Shown here: in pieces, positions 35,546 through 44,109 of the stretch | Numbering within the stretch: the first letter of the stretch is position 1 | Layout: each line of letters opens with the position of its first letter | NCBI GenBank assembly: GCA_002402465.1 | Contig: DHFW01000052.1 | Location: forward strand, 62,515-126,514 | Length of the DNA: 64,000 nt | Direction of reading: 5' to 3' | Source: Bacteroidales bacterium UBA4814 | GTDB lineage: Bacteria > Bacteroidota > Bacteroidia > Bacteroidales > UBA7960 | The notes under the pieces: model-generated | What the model was told of the DNA's origin: nothing | Databases searched by the model: none | What the model saw: only the letters and a program-made list of their open reading frames with translations | Position numbers and translations under genes: made by a program

Positions 35546-36594
35546 TCTTTTTGGCTTTTTATGATCATTCCTGCCAAGCGAAAAAGCAAGCGGCTTGACA
35601 CAATGCCATCCATTTCACCGGGTCCGGTTTCCACCAGGTCGGCTCCAATGATTTTCTTTCCCTGGTTTATGATGGTTTCGAGCAGGTAGGTGGCCTGGTT
35701 AAACGACAGTCCACCCGGCAGAGGAGTGCCGGTACCCGGGCATAGGGCAGAGTCGAGGCCATCCACATCGAAACTTACGTAAACCTCTTCGGGTAACTTT
35801 TTCACTATTTCCTGGCATATCTCCATCCAATTTTCTCCCTCGAACAGGCGGCTGTAAATGTCGCGGTCGAAATAGGTGCGAATTTTTCCCGGATTTTTAC
35901 TGATCACTTGCACCTCCTCCGGGCATAGTTCGCGAATCCCCACCTGCACCAGATTCTCCACACCCTCTGTTTTTAAAGCATTGTGCATGATGGAGGCATG
36001 TGAGTGGGTAAACCCTTGGTATGCCTCGCGCAGATCGGCATGGGCATCAATCTGAAGGATGCCGAAACCAGGGCGTTTGCGGGCCAGCGCCCTGATAAGG
36101 CCAAGGGGCACACTGTGTTCGCCACCAAGCACTACGGGCACCTTTCCTTGCTCAAGATACATCAGTGATTTAAACTCGAGTTCCAGACTCAGCGCTTCAC
36201 TGGCTTCATTTATCTCCTTCAAAACAGCGATCATCTCCTCATTGTCTTCTAACTGCCCGCCCAGTTCAAGAAAGTTGATATACTTGCTCGATTTCTTCCT
36301 GAGTTGATTGTTGCGGTTAACCATGGCCGGATCGATACTTTCCATGGCCATGCCTTGTTTCCAGGCGTCCGGGGCAAAGGGATCGAAAAGATCGATCTGA
36401 AACGACGATTCAAAAATCTTTTTCGGACCGGCCGAGGTTCCGTCAAAGTTCGATACGGTTACATCCCAGGGCATGGGAATAAAAACCACCCTGGCGTTTT
36501 CGGGCGTGAAAGGCAGGCTGAAAATGTTGTTGTTGGCGTTGCCCGTGGCGTTGGGGTTATAACCTTCGAGGGCATCTGGGTTTGTCATGGCCAT
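35542..36594 (-). CDS. Arginase/agmatinase/formimidoylglutamase family hydrolase
   Basis: 350 residues with the binuclear manganese motifs of ureohydrolases: GGEHSVPLG (near 158), IDAHADLREAY with SHASIMHN (near 182-205) and SFDVDGLDSALCPGTGTP (near 274-290). Members split guanidino groups from arginine, agmatine or similar substrates. The substrate is not obvious, although the SxxH (SHAS) and PGTGTP segments are closer to agmatinase-like than classic arginase proteins. The trmH gene follows with a four-base overlap. HU lies upstream beyond a terminator. Confidence 0.87.
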   Translation of the reverse strand: MAMTNPDALEGYNPNATGNANNNIFSLPFTPENARVVFIPMPWDVTVSNFDGTSAGPKKIFESSFQIDLFDPFAPDAWKQGMAMESIDPAMVNRNNQLRKKSSKYINFLELGGQLEDNEEMIAVLKEINEASEALSLELEFKSLMYLEQGKVPVVLGGEHSVPLGLIRALARKRPGFGILQIDAHADLREAYQGFTHSHASIMHNALKTEGVENLVQVGIRELCPEEVQVISKNPGKIRTYFDRDIYSRLFEGENWMEICQEIVKKLPEEVYVSFDVDGLDSALCPGTGTPLPGGLSFNQATYLLETIINQGKKIIGADLVETGPGEMDGIVSSRLLFRLAGMIIKSQKD

Positions 36595-36632
36595 TCATTT
36601 AAACAAAAACCGGCGTTAGTTTGTGGAAAAAA

Positions 36633-36662
36633 TAAAAAAAGCCCCGGAAATTCCGGAGCTTT
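36633..36662 (-). terminator. Terminator of the HU gene
   Basis: On the minus strand AGCTCCGGAA and TTCCGGGGCT pair (one G-T pair), followed by seven U. It lies about 20 bases after the HU stop. Confidence 0.88.
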
Positions 36663-36682
36663 TCAATGCTTGTTTCAAGTGT

Positions 36683-36955
36683 TTACTTAACCACTTTTGC
36701 CAACTCAGCACCGGCCTTAAATTTAACAACCTTCTTGGCTGGAATGGTGATTTCCTTGCCAGACTGGGGGTTGCGGCCTTTGCGGGCTTCTCTTTGGGAA
36801 ACGGCAAATGATCCGAATCCTACAAGAGCTACCCTCTCACCTTTTTTCAGCGCCTTGGAAGTGGCACCAATGAATGCGTCCAATGCTTTTTTTGCGTCGG
36901 CTTTGGTTAAACCTGCTCCTGATGCCATGGCATCGATCAATTCTGCTTTGTTCAT
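36683..36955 (-). CDS. HU family DNA-binding protein
   Basis: 90 residues, the standard HU length. The N-terminal helices contain [11 protein letters not shown] and [13 protein letters not shown]. The beta-arm contains the [21 protein letters not shown] signature with the intercalating Pro. HU bends and compacts DNA as a homodimer. It is a single gene with its own canonical promoter and a strong terminator. Confidence 0.97.
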   Translation of the reverse strand: MNKAELIDAMASGAGLTKADAKKALDAFIGATSKALKKGERVALVGFGSFAVSQREARKGRNPQSGKEITIPAKKVVKFKAGAELAKVVK

Positions 36956-37006
36956 TTTTCGTTTGTTTTAGTTACACGAGTAATTGGTTGCTTCCATTAA
37001 ACATTG

Positions 37007-37037
37007 CAAATATAGGCCATTTCTAAGAAAATGCAAG
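37007..37037 (-). promoter_or_regulatory. Promoter of the HU gene
   Basis: On the minus strand CTTG (37037-37034), 19 bases, then TATATTTG (37014-37007), a perfect Bacteroidota -7 box. It lies about 50 bases before the HU start. The remaining bases up to the fmt stop (37140) hold no gene. Confidence 0.72.
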
Positions 37038-37140
37038 TCAAGCGCGCGAAATGTGCCGATTTTGTTGAAAAATCGGCGTTTTTGTTAATAACTCAGGGCT
37101 AAAACAGGCGGTATCAAACGATTTTAAGGGTAAAATAACC

Positions 37141-38115
37141 TTAAATGGGCATGTAATGCAAGTCTTCCAGTTGGAATCCGCGAAGAAAATCGGCGGTACT
37201 CATGCGCTTTTTTCCGGCCATTTGCAGGCTTTTTACCGCTACCAGGCCATCGGGAGTAGCAAAAGATAAGCTGGTTTTTCCATCCGAAAGAAGCTCACCG
37301 TATTTATACGTATGAATGAATTCCCTGGCTTCTGCCTCATAAATCTTCAGTATTTGCTCCTTTCCGCCCACTCTGAGCAGGGTAAAAGCACCGGGGAATG
37401 GGCTCATGCCATGGATGTGGTTAACCGCTTTCTGGCAGGGCTTTTCCCAGTCAATCAAACAATCTTCCTTGAATATCTTTGGGGCTTTTTTTAGTTGAGT
37501 CGTTTCGGCAAGCAGCGCCGACTGGTCAAGTGGTTCAACTTGGTTCTGAGCAAGGGCATCAATGGTTTTCAGCACCAGGTCTGCACCAGCTATCATGATG
37601 CGGTCGTGCAGGCTGCCTGCGGTTTCGTTTTCAAAGATGGCCAGTCTTTCCTGAAACAGGATCTTGCCGGTATCAATTTCGCGGTCGAGCAAAAAGGTGG
37701 TCACCCCGGTTTCCTTTTCACCGTTGATGATGACCCAGTTGATGGGCGCTGCGCCACGGTACTGGGGCAGCAAGGAGGCATGCATATTGAAAGTGCCCAG
37801 AGGGGGTTGGCTCCATACGGCTTCGGGTAACATGCGAAAGGCTACTACCACCTGCACATCGGGCGAAAGGCTTTTCAGTTGTTCAAGAAATTCGGGCGAT
37901 TTGAGCTTCTCGGGCTGAAGTACCGGGATGGTTTTTTCATGGGCATACTTTTTAACCTCCGAAGGTTGCAGTTTTAACCCACGTCCTGCCGGTTTGTCGG
38001 GAGCCGTAACCACACCCACCACATTGTATCCCTCTTGGCACAGCCTTTTGAGTGAGAACGCGGCCAGGGCAGGGGTGCCCATAAATACAATACGCAGGTC
38101 TTTAGGGTTCATCAT
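37141..38115 (-). CDS. fmt: Methionyl-tRNA formyltransferase
   Basis: 324 residues, the usual length. The N-terminal formyltransferase domain has RIVFMGTPALAAFSL and the signature SLLPQYRGAAPINWVIING (near 113-132), with the catalytic Asn/His/Asp region (NMHASLLP, DTGKIL). The C-terminal domain contributes to tRNA binding. It formylates Met-tRNAi with 10-formyl-tetrahydrofolate. It lies 4 bases downstream of ribH, in the operon TPR gene-ribH-fmt. Confidence 0.96.
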   Translation of the reverse strand: MMNPKDLRIVFMGTPALAAFSLKRLCQEGYNVVGVVTAPDKPAGRGLKLQPSEVKKYAHEKTIPVLQPEKLKSPEFLEQLKSLSPDVQVVVAFRMLPEAVWSQPPLGTFNMHASLLPQYRGAAPINWVIINGEKETGVTTFLLDREIDTGKILFQERLAIFENETAGSLHDRIMIAGADLVLKTIDALAQNQVEPLDQSALLAETTQLKKAPKIFKEDCLIDWEKPCQKAVNHIHGMSPFPGAFTLLRVGGKEQILKIYEAEAREFIHTYKYGELLSDGKTSLSFATPDGLVAVKSLQMAGKKRMSTADFLRGFQLEDLHYMPI

Positions 38116-38119
38116 CTTT

Positions 38120-38614
38120 TCAGGCGCCCAGCCTGTTTTTCAGGTCCACCATTTTAATGGCAGTAATGGCTGCTTCATCGCCTTTGTTTCCATGCACGCC
38201 GCCAGCCCGCTCGCGTGCCTGCGAGAAATTATCTGTGGTGAGCACACCAAAGATTACGGGGATGCCTGAGTCGAGACCCAGTTTCATTAAACCCTGGCTC
38301 ACGGCCTGGCAAATAAACTCGAAATGACGCGTTTCGCCCTGGATTACGCAACCCAAACAGATTACGGCATCCACCTCGAGCTGGTCGATGAGGTAGGCGG
38401 CGCCTTGCGGCAACTCGTAACTGCCCGGAACATAATGTACATGCAGATTTTCTTCGGGCATGCCATGCTTTTTCAGTGTCTCAATGGCTCCCTTGAGCAG
38501 GGTTCCGGTTATTTCTGCATTCCACTCAGAAACGACAATGCCCATGCGCATCTTTGCTGCGCCGGGCACCGTTGCTGGATCGTAAATTGAAAGATTCTGT
38601 TTCTTTCCGTCCAT
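38120..38614 (-). CDS. ribH: 6,7-dimethyl-8-ribityllumazine synthase
   Basis: 164 residues with the lumazine synthase motifs SEWNAEITGTLLKGA (near 29), VPGSYELPQGAAYL (near 62) and CLGCVIQGETRHFEFICQAVSQGL (near 85-110). The C-terminal HGNKGDEAAITAIKM ends the active site. It joins the ribityl pyrimidine and dihydroxybutanone phosphate in riboflavin synthesis, usually as a 60-mer capsid. No other rib gene is adjacent. Confidence 0.96.
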   Translation of the reverse strand: MDGKKQNLSIYDPATVPGAAKMRMGIVVSEWNAEITGTLLKGAIETLKKHGMPEENLHVHYVPGSYELPQGAAYLIDQLEVDAVICLGCVIQGETRHFEFICQAVSQGLMKLGLDSGIPVIFGVLTTDNFSQARERAGGVHGNKGDEAAITAIKMVDLKNRLGA

Positions 38615-38623
38615 TAAATGCTT

Positions 38624-39313
38624 TTATTTCTGAATACTGGTACGTCCAATGTACCTTTCAATATTGCGGCCTTCGGCCGAGTTTTGGTATTCGTTGTGAA
38701 TGCGTTCGTAAAGGCTGAGTGCTTCGCCGGGCTGTCCCATTTCTTCAAAGAGCAAGCCAGCCTTGAAAAGGAATAGGGGAGTAGTAAGATTGTTGGGTTT
38801 GTAGCGATAAGCCTTTCGATAATAGCGCGCTGCTGCACTCTGGTCGCCAAGCTCCAGGTGGGCATCGCCAATGGCACCATAGGTCATGGCACCAAGAAAC
38901 TGGTCAGTTCCGCGGAATTTTTTCAAATGCTTAATGGCATCCTCATAATCGCCTATTTTAAGGTAGCTCATGCCGGCATAGTAATGCGCCAGGTTGGCCG
39001 TTTTGGTAAAGCGATAGGAGGAAATAACATCGAGAAAGCCAGGATATTCTGCATCGCCATACAGGGCAAGTTGCAGGCTGTCCTGCTCAAAATATATTTC
39101 GGCCATAAACATTTCGGCGCGGGCTTCCCTTTCGCGAGGAACCAGGATAAAACGGGTGTAACCAATGTAGCCGGCAATGACCAGTACTATAATGGCCACG
39201 GCCCACATGATGGTGTTCTGGTTGCGCTCAATAAACTGCTCGGAGCGGCTCAGTGCCTCCTCAACCGCCAAAATGTTCTTTTCCTCTTCGGGATGCTTTT
39301 TGCTTTTTGACAT
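38624..39313 (-). CDS. Membrane-anchored TPR protein
   Basis: 229 residues: a charged N-terminus, one membrane helix (MWAVAIIVLVIAGYIGYTRF, about 38-57) and at least three TPR-like helix pairs (YYAGMSYLKIGDYEDAIKHL, DAHLELGDQSAAARYYRKAY, GLLFEEMGQPGEALSLYERI). The layout resembles YfgM/TPR_21 proteins that bind envelope or secretion partners. It is the first gene before ribH and fmt, with a good promoter upstream. Confidence 0.85.
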   Translation of the reverse strand: MSKSKKHPEEEKNILAVEEALSRSEQFIERNQNTIMWAVAIIVLVIAGYIGYTRFILVPREREARAEMFMAEIYFEQDSLQLALYGDAEYPGFLDVISSYRFTKTANLAHYYAGMSYLKIGDYEDAIKHLKKFRGTDQFLGAMTYGAIGDAHLELGDQSAAARYYRKAYRYKPNNLTTPLFLFKAGLLFEEMGQPGEALSLYERIHNEYQNSAEGRNIERYIGRTSIQK

Positions 39314-39332
39314 ATTTTCTGATTTTAGGCTG

Positions 39333-39362
39333 CAAAATTAATTTATTTTTGCGTGTTTCAAA
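39333..39362 (-). promoter_or_regulatory. Promoter of the TPR-ribH-fmt operon
   Basis: On the minus strand TTTG (39362-39359), 18 bases, then TAATTTTG (39340-39333), a perfect -7 box. It lies 20 bases before the TPR gene start. Confidence 0.68.
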
Positions 39363-39495
39363 TGTTTTTGCGGTTTTTTTTGGAAACCCCTTTCGGGGAA
39401 TACAGCGAAAGCCTTTTCCAATAAAAAGCAAAGCAAAGCAAATATTTGACCCCGCAATGGCGTTTCTGAATAAAGTCTGATAATTATTTTTGCCG

Positions 39496-40953
39496 ATGCG
39501 CAGCACCCGCCTGTTTATATTATTGTTGTTTGTGCCTTTTATGGCCAGCCTGATTTATTCCTGCCGCGACGACAGCTTTGATGCCAGCCCGGACATTACC
39601 TTGGGTTTTTCAGTCGACTCGCTGCTGTTCGATACGGTTTTTACCACCGTGGGCACGTCCACCCGGTCTTTCAGGGTGTATAACAACCACAGCCGGCGCA
39701 TACGCATTTCTTCGGTTGGCTTGGGCAGGGGCTCAGAATCTTTTTTTAGGGTGAACGTGGATGGCCGCTCAGGAAGCCAGCTGCACGATATTGAAATTGG
39801 GGCCAACGACAGCATCTTTGTTTTTGTAGAAGTAACCGTTGACCCTGTTAACCAGAACCTGCCATTGATCATAACCGACAGCCTGGTATTCAACATTAAT
39901 AATAATGTTCAGGATGTAAAGCTGGTGGCCTGGGGGCAGGACGCCAATTTTATTCAACCTAATTATACTGAGCCATCTGGTTTGTCGTACCACCTGATTT
40001 CCGAAAACACCGTTTGGACTGCCGATTTGCCCTATGTGGTTTATGGGCTGGCGGTGGTGGCTCCAAACACAACCCTTACAGTGAGCGAGGGCACATGCGT
40101 GCATTTTCACAACAATGCCAGCTTGGTTTTTCTTGCCGAATCTTCTTTTAAGGTTAACGGCACCATGGAGCAGCCGGTAAGCTTTCAGGGCGACCGCCTC
40201 GAATCGTTTTATGAAAATCAGCCCGGGCAATGGGGACGCATTTGGCTCACTGCCACCAGCAAAGATCATGAAATTAATTATGCCGTTATAAAAAACGGCA
40301 GTGTGGGGCTGCATGTCGACAGCATTGGCAGCCAAACTTCGCCAACTTTAACCATTCGCAATACCATTATCAAAAATATGAGTCTGGTGGGCCTGCTGGC
40401 ACAGGGCAGTCATGTGGTGGCCGAAAATACCGTGATTGCTAATTGTGGCGAAAACACTCTTTATCTTGCCCTTGGCGGGAAATACGATTTCAGGCACTGC
40501 ACTTTTGCCAATTATTACAACCTGCCCAATACCCCTCTGCGGCAGATCCCTTCGGTGTGGTTTAATAACTATTACCACGATGTGGATGGCAACATTCAGC
40601 AGCGCGACTTTGAATCGGTGTTTTTTGGCAACTCCATCATTTACGGCAGCCTGCAAGAAGAGTTTGTTTTCGATTTGGTGCCCGGGTCTGATTTCAATTT
40701 TACCTTTGACCACTGCCTTGTGCGCACTCAGCGCGACACTTTTAATCCCAGCTACATTAATATCATTAAAAACCAGGTGCCGCAATTCAACAACCTCTCG
40801 GTTCAGGATTATCGCCTGCGTGAAAACTCACCTGCCATTGATGCCGGCAAAAGAACCATAGCCCAGGGTGTGCCCTTCGATATTTTGGGCCGTAACCGTG
40901 TTCAGCGACCTGACCTGGGAGCGTATCAATACTATGAAATAGAAGAAGAATGA
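39496..40953 (+). CDS. Lipoprotein with parallel beta-helix (choice-of-anchor Q-like) domain
   Basis: 485 residues from the ATG at 39496. A signal peptide ends in a lipobox-like LIYSC, with the lipid Cys near residue 23. A beta-rich region follows (about 35-150, SFRVYNNHSRRIRISSVGLG, resembling choice-of-anchor folds). Residues about 175-420 are a parallel beta-helix with repeated N/G-rich turns (TIRNTIIKNMSLVGLLAQGS, VVAENTVIANCGENTLYLA). The C-terminal NSPAIDAG...DILGRNRVQRPDLGAYQY is the choice-of-anchor Q ending. It is probably a surface or periplasmic protein of unknown ligand. It stands alone, divergent from the TPR operon. Confidence 0.82.
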   Translation: MRSTRLFILLLFVPFMASLIYSCRDDSFDASPDITLGFSVDSLLFDTVFTTVGTSTRSFRVYNNHSRRIRISSVGLGRGSESFFRVNVDGRSGSQLHDIEIGANDSIFVFVEVTVDPVNQNLPLIITDSLVFNINNNVQDVKLVAWGQDANFIQPNYTEPSGLSYHLISENTVWTADLPYVVYGLAVVAPNTTLTVSEGTCVHFHNNASLVFLAESSFKVNGTMEQPVSFQGDRLESFYENQPGQWGRIWLTATSKDHEINYAVIKNGSVGLHVDSIGSQTSPTLTIRNTIIKNMSLVGLLAQGSHVVAENTVIANCGENTLYLALGGKYDFRHCTFANYYNLPNTPLRQIPSVWFNNYYHDVDGNIQQRDFESVFFGNSIIYGSLQEEFVFDLVPGSDFNFTFDHCLVRTQRDTFNPSYINIIKNQVPQFNNLSVQDYRLRENSPAIDAGKRTIAQGVPFDILGRNRVQRPDLGAYQYYEIEEE

Positions 40954-41032
40954 GGGTGTGGAGTTGGGAAGATGAGAAAATTAGAAAGGGATAAGTTGAG
41001 ATAATGAAAAATGAGAAAATTTGAGAATTAGA

Positions 41033-41049
41033 GGATTAACAATTAATCC
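41033..41049. repeat. Short perfect inverted repeat between two convergent genes
   Basis: GGATTAA (41033-41039) and TTAATCC (41043-41049) around a three-base loop. No T-run follows, so a terminator is doubtful. The surrounding 40954-41070 is a purine-rich low-complexity stretch without a gene. Confidence 0.45.
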
Positions 41050-41070
41050 CTAATCCCTTATCACTTACCC

Positions 41071-41940
41071 TTAATTCAAAATTTCCTTCATTTTTTTGCC
41101 GATGTCGGCGGGTGAATCGACCACAAATACACCGCATTCGGTAAGGATTTTCTTTTTGGCCTCGGCGGTGTCGTCTTTGCCCCCGATTATGGCGCCGGCA
41201 TGGCCCATGGTGCGGCCTTTTGGAGCGGTTGCGCCGGCAATGAAACTTACCACGGGCTTGGTGCCGTGATCGCGAATATAATAAGCAGCTTCGGCTTCCA
41301 TGTTTCCGCCAATCTCGCCAATCATAATTATACCTTCCGTTTCCGGGTCATTCATTAGCAATTCTACCGCCTCTTTCATGGTAGTGCCTGGGATTGGGTC
41401 GCCGCCAATGCCGATGCAGGTCGATTGCCCCATGCCGGCCTTGGTTACCTGGTCAACGGCTTCGTAGGTTAAGGTGCCCGATCGCGACACAATGCCGATG
41501 GTGCCCTTGCGGTGTATAAAGCCGGGCATAATGCCCACCTTGGCTTCGCCTGGAGTTATTATGCCGGGGCAGTTGGGGCCGATCAAGCGCACGGGTCTGC
41601 CTTTCAAATATTCCTTCACTTTGAGCATGTCTTGTACTGGAATGCCTTCGGTAATACACACGATCACCTCAATGCCTGCTTCAGCCGCTTCCATAATTGC
41701 GTCGGCGGCAAAAGCCGGCGGAACAAAAATCAAACTAACATTGGCTCCTGCCTGTTTCACCGCATCTGACACACTGTTGAACACCGGTCGGTCAAGGTGG
41801 GTCTGTCCACCCTTGCCAGGCGTTACACCACCCACCACATGGGTGCCGTATTCAATCATTTGACTGGCATGAAAAGTACCTTCGCTGCCGGTAAAGCCCT
41901 GCACAATCACTCTGGAATCCTTGTTGACAAGCACGCTCAT
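41071..41940 (-). CDS. sucD: Succinate-CoA ligase, alpha subunit
   Basis: 289 residues, the usual length. The N-terminal CoA-binding domain has [15 protein letters not shown] (near 12) and GVTPGKGG (near 38). The phosphohistidine segment is GHAGAIIGG (near 246). It also has [23 protein letters not shown] and [14 protein letters not shown]. With the beta subunit it links succinyl-CoA and succinate to ATP or GTP. No sucC lies beside it in the window, so the two subunits are encoded apart. The start is 172 bases from mnmE on the other strand. Confidence 0.96.
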   Translation of the reverse strand: MSVLVNKDSRVIVQGFTGSEGTFHASQMIEYGTHVVGGVTPGKGGQTHLDRPVFNSVSDAVKQAGANVSLIFVPPAFAADAIMEAAEAGIEVIVCITEGIPVQDMLKVKEYLKGRPVRLIGPNCPGIITPGEAKVGIMPGFIHRKGTIGIVSRSGTLTYEAVDQVTKAGMGQSTCIGIGGDPIPGTTMKEAVELLMNDPETEGIIMIGEIGGNMEAEAAYYIRDHGTKPVVSFIAGATAPKGRTMGHAGAIIGGKDDTAEAKKKILTECGVFVVDSPADIGKKMKEILN

Positions 41941-42112
41941 GGGTCTGTTTCTTTTTTTTGTTTTTCTGTATTTGAAAGATCAAAAATAATGTTTTCCGGC
42001 AAAAGAAAGATGAAAAGATGAAGGATTGAAAAGTTGAAAAGTTTATTTTTTTTTGGCAGTGGCCTTTATATTCGTTTAAATTTGTAATACCCACCAATGA
42101 AAGGAGGCCCCC

Positions 42113-43513
42113 ATGCACCAGTATAACACCAGGGATACCATTTGTGCGCCTGCCACAGCCCCCGGCATGGCCGCCATAGCAGTGATCAGGATTTCGGGCC
42201 CGGAAGCCTTTGCCATAGCTCAGGTCTGTTTCGAACCGCAGAAAAAAGGACTGGCTTTTTCCGAAATTTCTACCCATAAAGTTATTCTTGGGCAGTTTCA
42301 TGAAGGGGAAAGGCCAGTGGATGAGGTGCTACTGACAAAATTTCAACATCCTCATACTTATACGGGCGAAGACCTGGTCGAAATTTCTTGTCACGGTTCA
42401 CCATTTATTCAGCAAGAAATTATACGGATACTTATCGATAAGGGCGCTCGTATGGCCAAACCCGGTGAGTTTACCATGCGTGCTTTTCTGAACGGACGCA
42501 TGGACCTCTCGCAGGCCGAAGCAGTAGCCGATCTGATTGCTTCCAACTCTTCTGCATCACACAAAATGGCCTTCAGGCAAATGCGCGGGCACTTCTCCGA
42601 AAGGATCAGGGAACTGCGGCAGCAACTGGTAACCTTTGCCGGATTGATTGAGCTGGAACTTGATTTCAGCGAGGAGGATGTGGAATTTGCCGACCGCGGC
42701 AGCCTTAACACCTTGCTCGATACCATTGAAAACGAAATCGGTCGCCTTAAGCAAAGCTTCTCAATGGGCAATGTGCTGAAAAACGGCATCCCCGTTGCCA
42801 TAATAGGAAAACCCAATGTGGGTAAATCAACCCTGCTCAATGCACTGCTAAACGAAGAACGGGCCATTGTCTCCGACATCCCCGGAACTACCCGCGACAC
42901 CATTGAAGATACCATCGCGATCAATGGGGTAGCTTTCCGCTTTATTGATACTGCCGGGCTTCGGCACAGCGAGGATACCATTGAGACCTTCGGTATTGAG
43001 CGCACTTATGAAAAGATAAGGCAAGCGGCAATAATCCTTTACCTGTTTGATGCCAGCGGAACTACCCTGGAAGAAATCACGGAAACCCTGAATGACTTCC
43101 GCGAAAAGTTTTATGATGAAAATAAGCGGCTGATTCTGATTGCCAATAAGATTGACCTGCTCGAGGAGATACCCCATCACTTCCGCAACCTGGTGGAACT
43201 GGAAACCATTTTTGTTTCGGCCAAGCGCAAGGAAAATATCAATATGATTGCCGAAAGCCTTTTAAGTTCGGTCAGTACGGCCAGCGAAGAAGAGAACCAG
43301 GCCATAGTAAGCAACAGCCGCCACTACGAAGCCCTGGCAAAAACCGCCGAAGCCATTGCCGCAGTGCGCCGGGGTATTGAAGAAAACCTGCCCGGCGACC
43401 TGATGGCCATCGACCTGCGCTCGGCCCTGCACCACCTGGGCACTATCACCGGCGAGGTGACGAATGAAGAGATTTTGGGGAACATCTTTGAGAAGTTCTG
43501 CATCGGGAAGTAA
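42113..43513 (+). CDS. mnmE: tRNA uridine-5-carboxymethylaminomethyl modification GTPase
   Basis: 466 residues. The N-terminal tetrahydrofolate-binding domain starts DTICAPATAPGMAAIAVIRISG and has YTGEDLVEISCHG. The helical domain holds an inserted G domain with Walker A GKPNVGKSTL (near 226), switch segment IPGTTRDTIED, DTAG and NKID. The C-terminal zinc/FCIGK motif (EKFCIGK) is intact. With MnmG it modifies U34 of several tRNAs. Its last 18 bases are the likely attachment site of the element that follows; the gene remains complete. Confidence 0.97.
   Translation: MHQYNTRDTICAPATAPGMAAIAVIRISGPEAFAIAQVCFEPQKKGLAFSEISTHKVILGQFHEGERPVDEVLLTKFQHPHTYTGEDLVEISCHGSPFIQQEIIRILIDKGARMAKPGEFTMRAFLNGRMDLSQAEAVADLIASNSSASHKMAFRQMRGHFSERIRELRQQLVTFAGLIELELDFSEEDVEFADRGSLNTLLDTIENEIGRLKQSFSMGNVLKNGIPVAIIGKPNVGKSTLLNALLNEERAIVSDIPGTTRDTIEDTIAINGVAFRFIDTAGLRHSEDTIETFGIERTYEKIRQAAIILYLFDASGTTLEEITETLNDFREKFYDENKRLILIANKIDLLEEIPHHFRNLVELETIFVSAKRKENINMIAESLLSSVSTASEEENQAIVSNSRHYEALAKTAEAIAAVRRGIEENLPGDLMAIDLRSALHHLGTITGEVTNEEILGNIFEKFCIGK
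43496..43513 (+). other. Probable left attachment site at the mnmE 3' end
   Basis: The last 18 bases of mnmE, TTCTGCATCGGGAAGTAA, encode FCIGK-stop. The same codons at the 3' end of trmE/mnmE (TTCTGTATTGGGAAGTAA, as recalled) form the attachment site of SGI1-type islands. An integrase gene begins 593 bases later. No second copy of these bases was seen in the window, as expected if the right end lies beyond 64000. Confidence 0.6.
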
Positions 43514-43582
43514 TTACATTTCCTTTACTACTCTAAACCCTTATTTTTCTTGCTTTTAGGCGGTTATTACTTCCTTTGTTTG

Positions 43583-43614
43583 TTGCTAAGTTTCCCTTTT
43601 TTTGCTTATATTTG
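43583..43614 (+). promoter_or_regulatory. Promoter of the integrase module
   Basis: TATATTTG (43607-43614) is a perfect Bacteroidota -7 box; a TTG (43583-43585) lies 21 bases upstream. Transcription would start near 43621, right at the palindromic repeats and about 135 bases before the first gene. Confidence 0.5.
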
Positions 43615-43625
43615 TTTCTAATCTG

Positions 43626-43673
43626 TTGTTGATAGCAACAGGTTTGTTGATAGCAACAAGATTTTTAGCAACA
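43626..43673. repeat. Two identical palindromic 15-base repeats and a half copy
   Basis: TTGTTGATAGCAACA occurs at 43626-43640 and 43644-43658, 18 bases apart. A half copy, TAGCAACA, is at 43666-43673. Each copy is itself an inverted repeat (TGTTG/CAACA). They sit between the promoter and the first element gene, near the attachment site, so they may be operator sites, integrase arm sites or excisionase sites. Confidence 0.7.
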
Positions 43674-43755
43674 GGCGAAATCATGTTACATAGAGATACG
43701 CCCCGATAAAAAGGGATATTCTACGATACATTTTTGAGCCAAAAAGGAAAACACT

Positions 43756-44109
43756 ATGAGCAGCAGTATAGAAGTTCCAAAGATTTGTCAGGACTGCGGA
43801 AAGTCTTTCATCGCAAAGACTACCGTTACCAAATTTTGCAGCCACAAGTGCGCCTCCCGAAACTACAAGAAGCGTAAGCGAGAAGGAAAGATTGAGGAGG
43901 TTGCCCCTATTGTGGTTCAGAGAATTGAATACAATCAGGAACAGTTAAAGCACAAAGATTTTTTGAGTGTTGATGAAACCTGCAAGCTCTTAGGTGCAAG
44001 CCGCATGACAATCTATCGACAGATAAAAGCCGGAAACATCAGAGCGGCAAAGATTGGCAGTCGCACAATCATCAAGAGAACCGAAATCGATAAACTGTTT
44101 CAGATATGA
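43756..44109 (+). CDS. Excisionase-like HTH protein with N-terminal zinc ribbon
   Basis: 117 residues. The N-terminus has four cysteines plus His in a short metal-binding pattern (C14, C17, C32, C36 in CQDCGKSF...FCSHKCASRNYKKRK), followed by a basic linker. Residues about 70-117 are a MerR/excisionase-type helix-turn-helix (LSVDETCKLLGASRMTIYRQIKAGNIRAAKIG). Such proteins bind att or promoter DNA and steer integrase toward excision. Its stop overlaps the integrase start by four bases, so both are made together. Confidence 0.82.
   Translation: MSSSIEVPKICQDCGKSFIAKTTVTKFCSHKCASRNYKKRKREGKIEEVAPIVVQRIEYNQEQLKHKDFLSVDETCKLLGASRMTIYRQIKAGNIRAAKIGSRTIIKRTEIDKLFQI

Noticed and set aside
39485..39492. 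Perfect -7-like TATTTTTG before the lipoprotein gene
   Set aside because: It would start transcription at or after the ATG at 39496, and the next Met would destroy the signal peptide.
43514..43755. tRNA gene as integration target
   Set aside because: No cloverleaf-like sequence or CCA end was found; the mnmE 3' end is the better target.
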